A stretch of DNA of 32,693 nt from Clostridia bacterium. Its GTDB lineage: Bacteria; Bacillota; Clostridia; Oscillospirales; CAG-272. The stretch's first letter is position 1; every line of letters starts with the position of its first letter. Under the pieces are notes generated by a model that worked only from the letters and a program-made list of their open reading frames with translations, did not search any database and was not told the origin of the DNA. Position numbers and translations under genes: made by a program. Where the stretch lies: positions 1-32,693 of the forward strand of contig JAGBCV010000054.1 in NCBI GenBank assembly GCA_017937845.1, in the 5' to 3' direction. This document shows positions 7,676 to 15,356 of the stretch, piece after piece.

Positions 7676-8695
7676 CGTAAGCACTGTTTGTATTCCTCTG
7701 CAAATGCAATGCAAAAGGAGTGCGGAGAGGGTAACGCCGAGAAGCATCATGAGATTTGTGGCGCTGTCCCATGCCTTGCCGATGAAAACTGCCTTGATTT
7801 TTTCCCCAACCAATTCCTGCACACAGTAAAATTCCAAGGACATCGCACCGAAAAAGGAAAGCACGTTCAGCAAAAGCTTCCCGAGCATTTTACAATATCG
7901 TTCAAGCAGAGCCATACCCTTGGTGAAAAGGAATGTCCCCGAGATCGCCAAGCAAAAATTCGGCACACAGCAGTTGGAAACGGGAACGAGCAGATACAAG
8001 CCCTTGTAATTCGTGAGATACGCTGTCGCAAGTCCAAATACGAACATAAGAAGAAATACACCCCACATCCATTTTGGGATCGTCAGCGTTTTTTCTTTTG
8101 TCAGATGCCCCAGCAAAACTCCGACCAAAAAAACGGGGATACGATTCGTAAACCCAAAAAGATCAAGGCGCATATGATCTTTGAAAAGAAGCGAAAGCAC
8201 GAGCCAAAGCGCAAGCATTCCAACCGTCAGCAGTATTTTATTCGGTATTTTTTTGAATATCGCATCATAAAGCGGAAAAAGGAGATATAATATCGTGATG
8301 GCGGGAACGAACCACAGAAGCGCATACATATTTTCCGTGAAAAACGTAATGCCGAGTAGATTTTTCAAAAATTGCGGAAACGTCCAACTTTGCACGAACA
8401 TCAAAACGACCGCCATGATGAGATACGGCGGCAATACGCGGAGAAATCTTCGCTTGTAATAGGTCGCAAGCGAATGTTTTTCTATGGCAAAGATCAACCC
8501 CATGCCCGAGAGAAGAAAGAAAATATCCACGCCGAAAAATCCGATCTGCTTGATAAAGCCCTCGATGAACCCCAAAACGGGGACGTTCGGCGCAAGAGGT
8601 ACCCATTCATGGAAGATATAGATCCAAAGCGCGGCAAGCCCCATCAGCTCCGTCCGATAGGATACGATATCGGGGGCGGTGCAGTTGTTTTTCAT
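7664..8695 (-). CDS. Acyltransferase-3 family integral membrane protein
   Basis: A 343-residue polytopic membrane protein with about ten hydrophobic segments. The N-terminal region (YRTELMGLAALWIYIFHEW, then FFGVDIFFLLSGMGLIFA) matches the acyltransferase 3 family (OafA/WecH type), with the His in IFHEW at the usual catalytic position and the R-rich YYKRRFLRVLPPY loop. Such enzymes O-acetylate or otherwise acylate cell-surface polysaccharides, exopolysaccharide or peptidoglycan; the substrate cannot be told. AAGGAG lies 8 bases before the ATG. No neighbouring surface-polysaccharide cluster is present, and the gene follows the terminator of the hydrogenase operon on the same strand, so it probably has its own promoter or depends on read-through. 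Confidence 0.85.
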   Translation of the reverse strand: MKNNCTAPDIVSYRTELMGLAALWIYIFHEWVPLAPNVPVLGFIEGFIKQIGFFGVDIFFLLSGMGLIFAIEKHSLATYYKRRFLRVLPPYLIMAVVLMFVQSWTFPQFLKNLLGITFFTENMYALLWFVPAITILYLLFPLYDAIFKKIPNKILLTVGMLALWLVLSLLFKDHMRLDLFGFTNRIPVFLVGVLLGHLTKEKTLTIPKWMWGVFLLMFVFGLATAYLTNYKGLYLLVPVSNCCVPNFCLAISGTFLFTKGMALLERYCKMLGKLLLNVLSFFGAMSLEFYCVQELVGEKIKAVFIGKAWDSATNLMMLLGVTLSALLLHCICRGIQTVLTKKD

Positions 8696-8737
8696 GATAT
8701 GCTCCTTTCATTCCCATTGCGAAATTTCTTGTGGTAT

Positions 8738-8768
8738 AAAAAGACGGATTCGAGATGAATCCGTCTTT
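8738..8768 (-). terminator. Terminator of the hydrogenase operon
   Basis: On the minus strand AAAGACGGATTC, loop ATCTC, GAATCCGTCTTT forms a 12-bp stem ending in TTTTT. It lies just after the hydA stop codon. Confidence 0.92.
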
Positions 8769-8783
8769 CTGTTGGAATTGGTA

Positions 8784-10529
8784 TTACAAACCGCGCTTGA
8801 TGTAATGCGTATGAAGGATCTCGTGAGCCTTGTGGCTGCCGGGCTTTTCAAGGAACTCATCGTAAAGCTTCTGAACGGCAAGATTTTCGTGGGATTTGCG
8901 GAGAGCCATCTTGCTGTCTGCATTGTAAAGAATGGATGCGCGTTTTTCCTTGAGGTTGACAGCCGCCTTGGTAGCCGCGCTCTGAACGGGCTGACCGCCG
9001 CCGTTGACACAACCGCCGGGACAAGCCATGATCTCGATGAAATCGACCTTGAGTTCACCGGACTTGACCTTGTTCAGAAGTTCTTTTGCGTTCTTTGTGC
9101 CGGAGGCAACGGCAACGCGAACTTCCATATCGCCGAGCTTATAGGTTGCGGTCTTGATGGGAGCCGTACCGCGAACGTCTTCAAATTCGAGCTTTTCAAG
9201 GGGCTTATTGAGGATAACTTCTGCCGCTGTGCGGAGAGCCGCTTCCATAACACCGCCTGTTGCGCCGAAGATCGCGCCTGCGCCGGAACCGATATCGAAC
9301 GGCTTGTCAAATTCTTCGTCGTCGAGGTCCTTATAGCGAACGCCTGCTTTTTCGATCATGCGTGCAAGCTCACGCGTGGTGATGGCATAGTCAACGTCGT
9401 AAATACCGCTGCCAACTGCGCTCTGACCGGGACGGCGTACTTCAAATTTCTTTGCTGTGCAAGGAATTGCGGAAACGAATACGATATCAGCGGGGTCAAG
9501 ACCGCGGCGAGCCGCATAGTAGGTCTTATACATCGCGCCGAACATCTGCTGAGGAGATTTGCAGGTGGAAAGATTATCTGTAAATTCGGGGAAGTAATGT
9601 TCACAGTATTTGATCCAGCCGGGGGAGCAGGATGTGATAAGGGGAAGATTCTTGCCTTCCTTGACTCTCTCAAGGAACTCGGTCGCTTCTTCCATGATGG
9701 TAAGGTCTGCGGTGAGGTTCATATCGTAAACGCCATCGAAGCCAAGACGCTTGAGAGCGGCAACCATCTTACCTTCTGTGTCAACACCGGGTTCAAAGCC
9801 GAAGCATTCGCCGATGGTCGCGCGGATGGAGGGAGCGGTGCAGATGGCAACGTGCTTGGTCGGGTCGTTGATGGCATCCCAAACCTTGTCGGTGTCGTCC
9901 TTTTCGTAGAGCGCGCCAACGGGACAAGCAACGATACACTGACCGCAGGAGATACAAGAGGTAGCGGCGAGAGGCTGTTCAAAAGCGGAGCCTACGCAAG
10001 CATCAAAGCCACGGTTGATGGTTTCGATCGCGCCAATGCCCTGCATATTCTGACAAGCGGCAACGCAACGGCGGCAAAGGATACATTTGTTGTTGTCACG
10101 AACGAGGAAAGCGGTGCTTTCGTCTTTTTCGTATTCATTGTTCTTGCCTTCAAAACGATTTTCGTCGGTTACGCCGAGGTCGCGGCAAAGCTTCTGAAGC
10201 TCACAGCTGTTGCTGCGGATACAGGAAAGACATTCTTTTTTGTGGGTAGAGAGAATGAGTTCGAGGTTTGTTTTTCTGGATTCCACAACTCTGGGGGTGT
10301 TCGTCCAGATCTCCATACCGTCGGAAACGGTGGTCACGCAAGCAGCCATCAGACCTCTTGCGCCCTTTACTTCAACAAGGCAAAGACGGCAAGCGCCGAT
10401 TTCGTTTACGTCCTTGAGATAGCAAAGAGTGGGGATATCGATTTTAGCAATTCTGGCGGCATCGATGATCTTAATGCCGGCAGGGACTTCATATTCACGT
10501 CCGTTGATTTTAACGGTTACAGTTTCCAT
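8784..10529 (-). CDS. hydA: [FeFe] hydrogenase catalytic subunit, NAD(H)/ferredoxin-linked (HydA)
   Basis: Catalytic subunit of a multimeric, probably electron-bifurcating [FeFe] hydrogenase that makes or oxidises H2 in the cytoplasm. Domains in order: a plant-type [2Fe-2S] domain (C36, C47, C50, C64), a His-ligated [4Fe-4S] site (H96, C100, C103, C109), two ferredoxin-type [4Fe-4S] clusters (CILCRRCVAACQ, CISCGQCIVACP), then the H-cluster domain with L1 TSCSPGW at 299-305, L2 IPCTAKKFE and L3 MACPGGCVNGGGQP, and the small-subunit tail. L1 has Ser at the second cysteine of the textbook TSCCP motif. The length of 581 fits a HydA without the extra C-terminal [2Fe-2S] domain. It starts 18 bases after hydB with AAGGAG upstream. 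Confidence 0.95.
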   Translation of the reverse strand: METVTVKINGREYEVPAGIKIIDAARIAKIDIPTLCYLKDVNEIGACRLCLVEVKGARGLMAACVTTVSDGMEIWTNTPRVVESRKTNLELILSTHKKECLSCIRSNSCELQKLCRDLGVTDENRFEGKNNEYEKDESTAFLVRDNNKCILCRRCVAACQNMQGIGAIETINRGFDACVGSAFEQPLAATSCISCGQCIVACPVGALYEKDDTDKVWDAINDPTKHVAICTAPSIRATIGECFGFEPGVDTEGKMVAALKRLGFDGVYDMNLTADLTIMEEATEFLERVKEGKNLPLITSCSPGWIKYCEHYFPEFTDNLSTCKSPQQMFGAMYKTYYAARRGLDPADIVFVSAIPCTAKKFEVRRPGQSAVGSGIYDVDYAITTRELARMIEKAGVRYKDLDDEEFDKPFDIGSGAGAIFGATGGVMEAALRTAAEVILNKPLEKLEFEDVRGTAPIKTATYKLGDMEVRVAVASGTKNAKELLNKVKSGELKVDFIEIMACPGGCVNGGGQPVQSAATKAAVNLKEKRASILYNADSKMALRKSHENLAVQKLYDEFLEKPGSHKAHEILHTHYIKRGL

Positions 10530-10547
10530 GATGTAATGACTCCTTTC

Positions 10548-12431
10548 TTACGCTTTTACGATCGCGTCGAACTTACAAGTAGAGATACATACGCCACACT
10601 TGATACATTTTTCAGCATCGATGGTATGAGGCTGACGAATACCGCCTGTGATTGCGCCAACGGGACATTTTCTCGCGCAGGCAGTACAGCCCTTACATTT
10701 GGTAGCGTCGATCTGATAACGCATAAGCTCCTTGCAGACGTGAGCGGGACAGGTCTTGTCGGTAACGTGTGCGATATATTCGTCGCGGAAATAGCGAAGT
10801 GTGGAAAGAACGGGGTTGGGCGCGGTCTGACCGAGCGCGCAAAGGGAAGCAGAGCTGATATATTTGCTGAGCTCCTCGAGCTTATCGATATCGGCAAGAG
10901 TACCGTTACCGGAGGTGATCTTTTCAAGGATCTCAAGGAGTCGCATCGTACCGACACGGCAGGGAACGCATTTACCGCAGGATTCGTCAACGGTAAATTC
11001 AAGGAAGAATTTTGCGATATCGACCATACAGGTGTCTTCGTCCATGACGATAAGACCGCCCGAGCCCATCATAGAACCGATAGCGGTAAGGTTATCGTAG
11101 TCGATGGGGGTATCGATGAGGTGAGCGGGGATACAACCGCCGGAAGGACCACCGGTCTGAGCCGCCTTGAAGTGCTTGCCGTTCGGAACGCCGCCGCCGA
11201 TTTCTTCAACGACTTCGCGGAGCGTCGTACCCATCGGGATCTCCACAAGACCTGTATTTTCGATCTTGCCGCCGAGCGCGAATACCTTCGTACCCTTGGA
11301 GCGTTCTGTACCCATGGATGCGAACCAATCGGCACCCTTCAAAATGATCTGCGCGATATTTGCGAGAGTTTCTACGTTATTGATGATGGTAGGTTTGCCG
11401 AAAAGACCCTTAACAGCAGGGAACGGAGGACGCGGACGGGGTTCGCCGCGGTTGCCTTCGATGGAGGTAAGGAGTGCGGTTTCTTCACCGCAAACGAACG
11501 CACCTGCACCAAGACGGAGCGTTACCTTGAAGTTGAAGCCTGTGCCGAAGATATTTTCACCGAGAACGCCTATTTCTTCTGCTTGCTTGATGGCGATTTC
11601 AAGACGGTGAACGGCGATCGGATATTCTGCGCGAACGTAGATATAGCCTTCGTCAGCGCCGATGGCAAAGCCTGCGATCGCCATCGCTTCGAGAACGGCG
11701 TGCGGGTCGCCTTCGAGAACGGAACGATCCATGAATGCTCCGGGGTCGCCTTCGTCGGCGTTACATACGACGTATTTCTTGCCTGCGGGCTGATCCTTTG
11801 CGAAGGTCCACTTTTTACCTGTGGGGAAGCCTGCGCCGCCGCGGCCGCGGATGCCGGAATCGAGAATGGTCTGGATAACGCTGTCGGGTGTCATTTCGGT
11901 GAGGACCTTTGCGAGCGCCTGATAGCCGTCGACTGCTATGTATTCATTGATGCATTCGGGGTCGATAACGCCGCAGTTGCGGAGAGCGACACGTTTCTGC
12001 TTTGCGTAGAAGGGGGTCTGGTCAAGCGCGAGGATCTCGTCGCCCTTGACGGTTTCTTTATAAAGAAGATGACGAACGGGTTCGCCGCCTACGAGATGCT
12101 CGGTCACGATCTCGTGCATATCGTCAGCGGTTACCTTGCTGTAAAACGTACCTTCGGGATAAACGATCATGATCGGACCGAGAGCGCAAAGACCGAAGCA
12201 GCCTGTGGTAACGACCTTGATTTCGTCTTCGATGCCTGCGAGCTTGAGCTCTGTTACGAGTGCATCGCGGATATCCATGGAGCCGGAGGAGGTACAGCCC
12301 GTACCGCCGCAAATGAGGACGTTTTTGCGAATACCGTCGCCGGCATCCACGAAATGTCCGTGGCCATGACGCATTTCAACCTTGGGAGCATATTCCGCTC
12401 TGATGGCGTTGAGTTGTTCTATGGTAAACAT
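10548..12431 (-). CDS. hydB: Bifurcating hydrogenase flavoprotein subunit HydB (NuoF-like)
   Basis: NADH-binding, FMN-containing subunit homologous to NuoF, the site of electron bifurcation between NAD(H) and ferredoxin in HydABC enzymes. The 627-residue protein has an N-terminal thioredoxin-like [2Fe-2S] domain (CGGTGCTSSGS, then CFGLC), the FMN/NADH-binding core (GRGGAGFPTGKKW near residue 195, ADEGDPGAFMDR, GAGAFVCGEETALL), the [4Fe-4S] motif CGKCVPCRVGT near 485, and a C-terminal pair of ferredoxin clusters (CKGCTACARKCP, CIKCGVCISTCK). This is the domain order of Thermotoga/Acetobacterium HydB. It is the middle gene of a three-gene operon, 31 bases after hydC. A 1258-codon open frame on the opposite strand is an artefact. 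Confidence 0.95.
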   Translation of the reverse strand: MFTIEQLNAIRAEYAPKVEMRHGHGHFVDAGDGIRKNVLICGGTGCTSSGSMDIRDALVTELKLAGIEDEIKVVTTGCFGLCALGPIMIVYPEGTFYSKVTADDMHEIVTEHLVGGEPVRHLLYKETVKGDEILALDQTPFYAKQKRVALRNCGVIDPECINEYIAVDGYQALAKVLTEMTPDSVIQTILDSGIRGRGGAGFPTGKKWTFAKDQPAGKKYVVCNADEGDPGAFMDRSVLEGDPHAVLEAMAIAGFAIGADEGYIYVRAEYPIAVHRLEIAIKQAEEIGVLGENIFGTGFNFKVTLRLGAGAFVCGEETALLTSIEGNRGEPRPRPPFPAVKGLFGKPTIINNVETLANIAQIILKGADWFASMGTERSKGTKVFALGGKIENTGLVEIPMGTTLREVVEEIGGGVPNGKHFKAAQTGGPSGGCIPAHLIDTPIDYDNLTAIGSMMGSGGLIVMDEDTCMVDIAKFFLEFTVDESCGKCVPCRVGTMRLLEILEKITSGNGTLADIDKLEELSKYISSASLCALGQTAPNPVLSTLRYFRDEYIAHVTDKTCPAHVCKELMRYQIDATKCKGCTACARKCPVGAITGGIRQPHTIDAEKCIKCGVCISTCKFDAIVKA

Positions 12432-12462
12432 AACTTTTTAGATTCCTTTCGTTGAGATTGTA

Positions 12463-12957
12463 TCAAAGATATTTTGCGATGATGCCATCGACATCAGCAG
12501 GGGTGATTCTGCCGTAAACGTCGCCGTTGACTGTCATAACGGGAGCAAGACCGCAAGCGCCGATGCAACGGGTCGCATCGTAAGAGAATCTGCCGTCGGG
12601 AGAGATATCACCCGCGCCGATGCCTGTGATCTCCATGCATTTTTCGTGGAGCTTACCGGAGCCCTTTACGTAGCAAGCGGTACCAAGACAAACGGCGATG
12701 GAAACCTTACCCTTGGGATTGAACGAGAACTGAGAATAGAAAGAAGCAACGCCGTAGACCTCGGAAACGGAAACGTCAAGACCGATGGCGATTTTTTTCT
12801 GTACTTCGAGCGGAAGATAACCGTAAATATCCTGCGCGCCCTGCAAAACGGGCATGAGATTACCGCCTACGTTTTTGTATTTGGCAATCAACGCATCCAA
12901 CTTGTCCGCTTGTTCTTTGGTTTCGGTGAAAGCGACTGTTGTGAGTTTCTTTTTCAT
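12463..12957 (-). CDS. hydC: Bifurcating hydrogenase [2Fe-2S] subunit HydC (NuoE-like)
   Basis: Small thioredoxin-fold [2Fe-2S] subunit (NuoE/HndA type) that passes electrons within the HydABC complex. The 164-residue length is typical. The four cluster ligands are C90 and C95 (CLGTAC) and C131 and C135 (CIGAC). It is the first gene of the operon, read as hydC-hydB-hydA, with AAGGAGG about 13 bases before the ATG on the minus strand. A TATAAT box overlapping an inverted repeat lies about 75 bases upstream. No separate HndB-type subunit gene is present, so a three-subunit enzyme is expected. Confidence 0.94.
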   Translation of the reverse strand: MKKKLTTVAFTETKEQADKLDALIAKYKNVGGNLMPVLQGAQDIYGYLPLEVQKKIAIGLDVSVSEVYGVASFYSQFSFNPKGKVSIAVCLGTACYVKGSGKLHEKCMEITGIGAGDISPDGRFSYDATRCIGACGLAPVMTVNGDVYGRITPADVDGIIAKYL

Positions 12958-13018
12958 AAAATTTGAAAAACCTCCTTGTATTTTATATGGTGGAACGGCT
13001 TCAGACTACCGTATATTT

Positions 13019-13038
13019 TATCTCTAAGAGATATTATA
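13019..13038 (-). promoter_or_regulatory. hyd operon -10 box overlapping a perfect inverted repeat (operator candidate)
   Basis: The minus strand reads TATAAT at 13038-13033. It overlaps a perfect 7-bp inverted repeat, TATCTCT/AGAGATA with one central base (13019-13033). The -35 region is not a good TTGACA match, which suits an activated or repressor-controlled promoter. No regulator family can be assigned from the motif; it is not the Rex consensus. Confidence 0.55.
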
Positions 13039-13074
13039 CAACATCTTGGAGAAAATTTCTATACCTTTCTTGTG

Positions 13075-13138
13075 AAAAACGCGATTTCCTTGATAGAATT
13101 TTTGCGCGTTTTTTAGACGTTTTTGACAAAAAGTCGCA
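13075..13138. other. Two hairpins in the gap between hyd and the truncated gene
   Basis: AAAAACGCG (13075-13083) pairs with CGCGTTTTT (13105-13113), a terminator-like stem with T runs possible on both strands. A second small stem pairs TTTTT with AAAAA and GAC with GTC (13115-13136). Neither flanking gene ends here, so their role is unclear; the rest of this gap holds the two promoters. Confidence 0.4.
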
Positions 13139-13162
13139 GAAAGATTCTCTTTTTTGAAGGTA

Positions 13163-13191
13163 TTGACATACGATGTGGGATATGCTATGCT
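13163..13191 (+). promoter_or_regulatory. Strong sigma-A promoter driving a truncated gene
   Basis: TTGACA, 17-base spacer, TATGCT. The start codon at 13222 lies about 30 bases downstream and has GAGGTG as its ribosome site. Confidence 0.75.
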
Positions 13192-13221
13192 TTTATATCA
13201 TATGAAATGCGAGGTGTGAAG

Positions 13222-13400
13222 ATGAAAGCAGTCATTTATCCCTTGGAAAAGGTCGTTTTGGGCGATATTTCCATCACGTTCGGAATGAAGAAAAGCGAAG
13301 CGGAACGCTTGCTCGGAAAAGCGACGGCGGTCGGAGAAAGCCCTCCATTTTGCAACGGTCGGCGCAGGCGCTTGCGGATATTATACGCGATGATACAGAA
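13222..13400 (+). pseudogene. Truncated small gene without a stop codon
   Basis: From the ATG the frame reads MKAVIYPLEKVVLGDISITF and continues GMKKSEAERLLGKATAVGESPP, which looks like a genuine protein N-terminus and is preceded by a good promoter and ribosome site. After about 45 residues it turns into basic, low-quality sequence (NGRRRRLRILY), and the frame has no stop before the terminator at 13401-13427; it runs on antisense through the next gene. The simplest view is a decayed or deleted gene whose 3' part is gone. If transcribed it would yield a non-stop mRNA. The parent family is not recognised with confidence. The 3' border given is the start of the terminator stem. Confidence 0.55.
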
Positions 13401-13427
13401 AAAGGACGAGAAACAATCTCGTCCTTT
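13401..13427. terminator. Bidirectional terminator
   Basis: AAAGGACGAG, loop AAACAAT, CTCGTCCTTT forms a perfect 10-bp stem with T runs on both strands. It separates the truncated plus-strand gene from the convergent minus-strand enzyme gene. Confidence 0.92.
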
Positions 13428-13440
13428 TTGTTATCTTCAT

Positions 13441-15129
13441 TTATTTCATGAGCGTTTTTGCGCGAATGGTGACGGAGGACTTTTGGGGTGTGCTCGTCGT
13501 CATGGCAACGGTGAATTTCTTGGGGTTAACGGGGAACGCACCGCGCATATGCTCAGCGTTCCAATGCTCGCCGAAGCCGCCATCGATTTCAAAATAACGA
13601 AGACCGTCCACAAAATACTGCGCGTTGCCGTTTCTCAAAAAGAGATAATCGCCAGCCTTGGGCTGCATCATGATGCTTTCGGTAAAGAGCTTACCACCCG
13701 GCTGCATCGAAATTTCGAGCTTTGTGGGGATACGTTCACAGCCGCAGGTCTCGATATCGAGCGTCGCGCCGTCATCGAGGAGGTGAATGGTGATCTCCGT
13801 ATGGAAGTTCTGTACGTTGATGATCTGACGCTTGGAGTGGTCCATCTTTCGCCAGTTGGAGGTTTCGGGCTTTTCGTCAAATTGCGAACGGTAGCCCGCG
13901 TTTTCATCGCAAACGAGCTTGAAGCCGTCCGCCGTGGGCGTAATGGAGCGCGCGCGGAACTGCGAATGAGGGTCGCCGAAGAAGGAGCCTGCGAAACGAA
14001 CTTGAAGCATCGACGCGCCGTAGTTCATCTGGAAAAAGACAGGCGAGCGCGAAGCAAGACAGGTCATCGTCAGATTTCTTTCGGGGTGATAGATTCTGGC
14101 GATACGGCTGTTCGGGAGGAAGCAGGTCTGATCCTTTGCGGGCGCTTTCGGCGTGATTTCATCGAATCTTGCAACAAGCTCGGGGTGGAGCGTCAGCAGG
14201 GTCAGCACAAAGGGCGTACGGAAGTCAAAGACGGAATTGCCGTATTTATCATGAATCGCATCTGCCATATACGCAAATTCGGGATTTTTATCGATGAGCG
14301 CAAGCAGGAGATAATATGGATAGTAGGGCGCAATGGTATGCTCGCCGCCGTTATCCCAACGGGTGGAATTGAGCGTGTTGACCGTGTAATCGGGTTCGAT
14401 GAATTTATACATCAAGTTCAGATTTCTGCGCGGATATTCAAAAAATTCTTCTCGGTCAAGGAAATATCCCATGATCATGAAGGAATAGTTGCAAATGTTA
14501 TTGTAGGAGCCTGTGGAGCGTTCGGTATATTCGCCGTATTCATCGCAGTCGATGCCCTCCATGAGGAAGCCCTCGATGGCGTCGAGAAATTCCTTTTCGC
14601 CCGTATAGCGGTAAGCGATCGCAAGACCGCTGGAAATGACCCAACGATGATTGGGCGTATGGAAGCCGAGCGTCGCCATGGCATGACCGCTCTTTTTGAG
14701 GACCTCTTTGATCTTTTCAAAAAGCCTGTCCTCCTCGGGGGTATGCTTGGAAAAACGCGCGATCAGCTCCGTTGCGGGATAGATGGCGTGAACGTGGAAG
14801 CCCGTCTGAGCGGGATCGTGGAAGTTTGTGCTAAGAAGGTCATCCGAGCCGTCCTCGTGAATATAGGATTCATAATGGCAAAGCCCCTGATACGCTTTTT
14901 CCAAAAGAACGGGGTCGCGGTAGCGCGGAGAGCCTTCCATATAATACGCAAGGATAAAATGCGACATATAGGAAGCAAAGGTGGAGCCATCCGTAAGACC
15001 CTGGTCGGAAGAACCCGTTGCAAGGAAGATCGGCAAGCGCTCTGCGTCGTTCATCAGGTCGTCGATGTTCAAATACCGTTCGATCGAACCAAAAAGATAT
15101 TGTTTGATGCGTTCATAATGATTTTTCAT
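13441..15129 (-). CDS. Putative carbohydrate-active enzyme, heparinase II/III-like toroid fold (uncertain)
   Basis: A 562-residue protein without signal peptide. The first ~340 residues are rich in aromatic and helical segments typical of an (alpha/alpha)6 toroid (HTPNHRWVISSGLAIAYRY; GEYTERSTGSYNNICNYS; STRWDNGGEHTIAPYYPYY), and the remainder looks like a beta-sandwich. This is the plan of heparinase II/III-type polysaccharide lyases and some related glycoside hydrolases, so a cytoplasmic role on uronate-containing oligosaccharides is possible. The eda and uxaC genes 3.5 kb away fit that idea, but the family is not certain and catalytic residues cannot be assigned. GGAGG lies 7 bases before the ATG, and a good promoter lies just upstream. 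It is a single-gene unit. Confidence 0.5.
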   Translation of the reverse strand: MKNHYERIKQYLFGSIERYLNIDDLMNDAERLPIFLATGSSDQGLTDGSTFASYMSHFILAYYMEGSPRYRDPVLLEKAYQGLCHYESYIHEDGSDDLLSTNFHDPAQTGFHVHAIYPATELIARFSKHTPEEDRLFEKIKEVLKKSGHAMATLGFHTPNHRWVISSGLAIAYRYTGEKEFLDAIEGFLMEGIDCDEYGEYTERSTGSYNNICNYSFMIMGYFLDREEFFEYPRRNLNLMYKFIEPDYTVNTLNSTRWDNGGEHTIAPYYPYYLLLALIDKNPEFAYMADAIHDKYGNSVFDFRTPFVLTLLTLHPELVARFDEITPKAPAKDQTCFLPNSRIARIYHPERNLTMTCLASRSPVFFQMNYGASMLQVRFAGSFFGDPHSQFRARSITPTADGFKLVCDENAGYRSQFDEKPETSNWRKMDHSKRQIINVQNFHTEITIHLLDDGATLDIETCGCERIPTKLEISMQPGGKLFTESIMMQPKAGDYLFLRNGNAQYFVDGLRYFEIDGGFGEHWNAEHMRGAFPVNPKKFTVAMTTSTPQKSSVTIRAKTLMK

Positions 15130-15159
15130 GACAGAACCTCCAAGTCCTTTTTCGCGTTT

Positions 15160-15188
15160 ATTCTATCATATTCTTTTTGATTAGTCAA
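15160..15188 (-). promoter_or_regulatory. Sigma-A promoter of the putative carbohydrate-active enzyme gene
   Basis: On the minus strand TTGACT (15188-15183), 17-base spacer, TAGAAT (15165-15160), about 30 bases before the start codon. Confidence 0.7.
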
Positions 15189-15295
15189 TGGCAATCGGGA
15201 AATTCGTGAACAAAATAATGAATCTAAACAATACAAAAAAATATGAAAGATGCACTTGTCAACCGTCAGTTGCTAACATTTCCAAGTCGGATTGG

Positions 15296-15324
15296 TTGAT
15301 TTTTGGGGATGCTCATGCTATAAT
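15296..15324 (+). promoter_or_regulatory. Sigma-A promoter of the HTH-membrane operon
   Basis: TTGATT, 17-base spacer, TATAAT. AAAGGAG and the ATG at 15357 follow within about 30 bases. Confidence 0.78.
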
Positions 15325-15356
15325 TGGCACAGAAAAAACGAAAGGAGAAATCATGT

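Noticed and set aside
8679..12455. 1258-codon open frame on the plus strand over hydA-hydB
   Set aside because: It lies antisense to two certain hydrogenase genes, has no ribosome site or family motifs, and arises from their codon bias. The same holds for the 493-residue-scale shadows over other genes.
13123..15180. 685-codon open frame on the plus strand
   Set aside because: It joins a real short N-terminus (from 13222) to antisense of the 562-residue enzyme gene across a terminator. Only the first ~45 residues look real.
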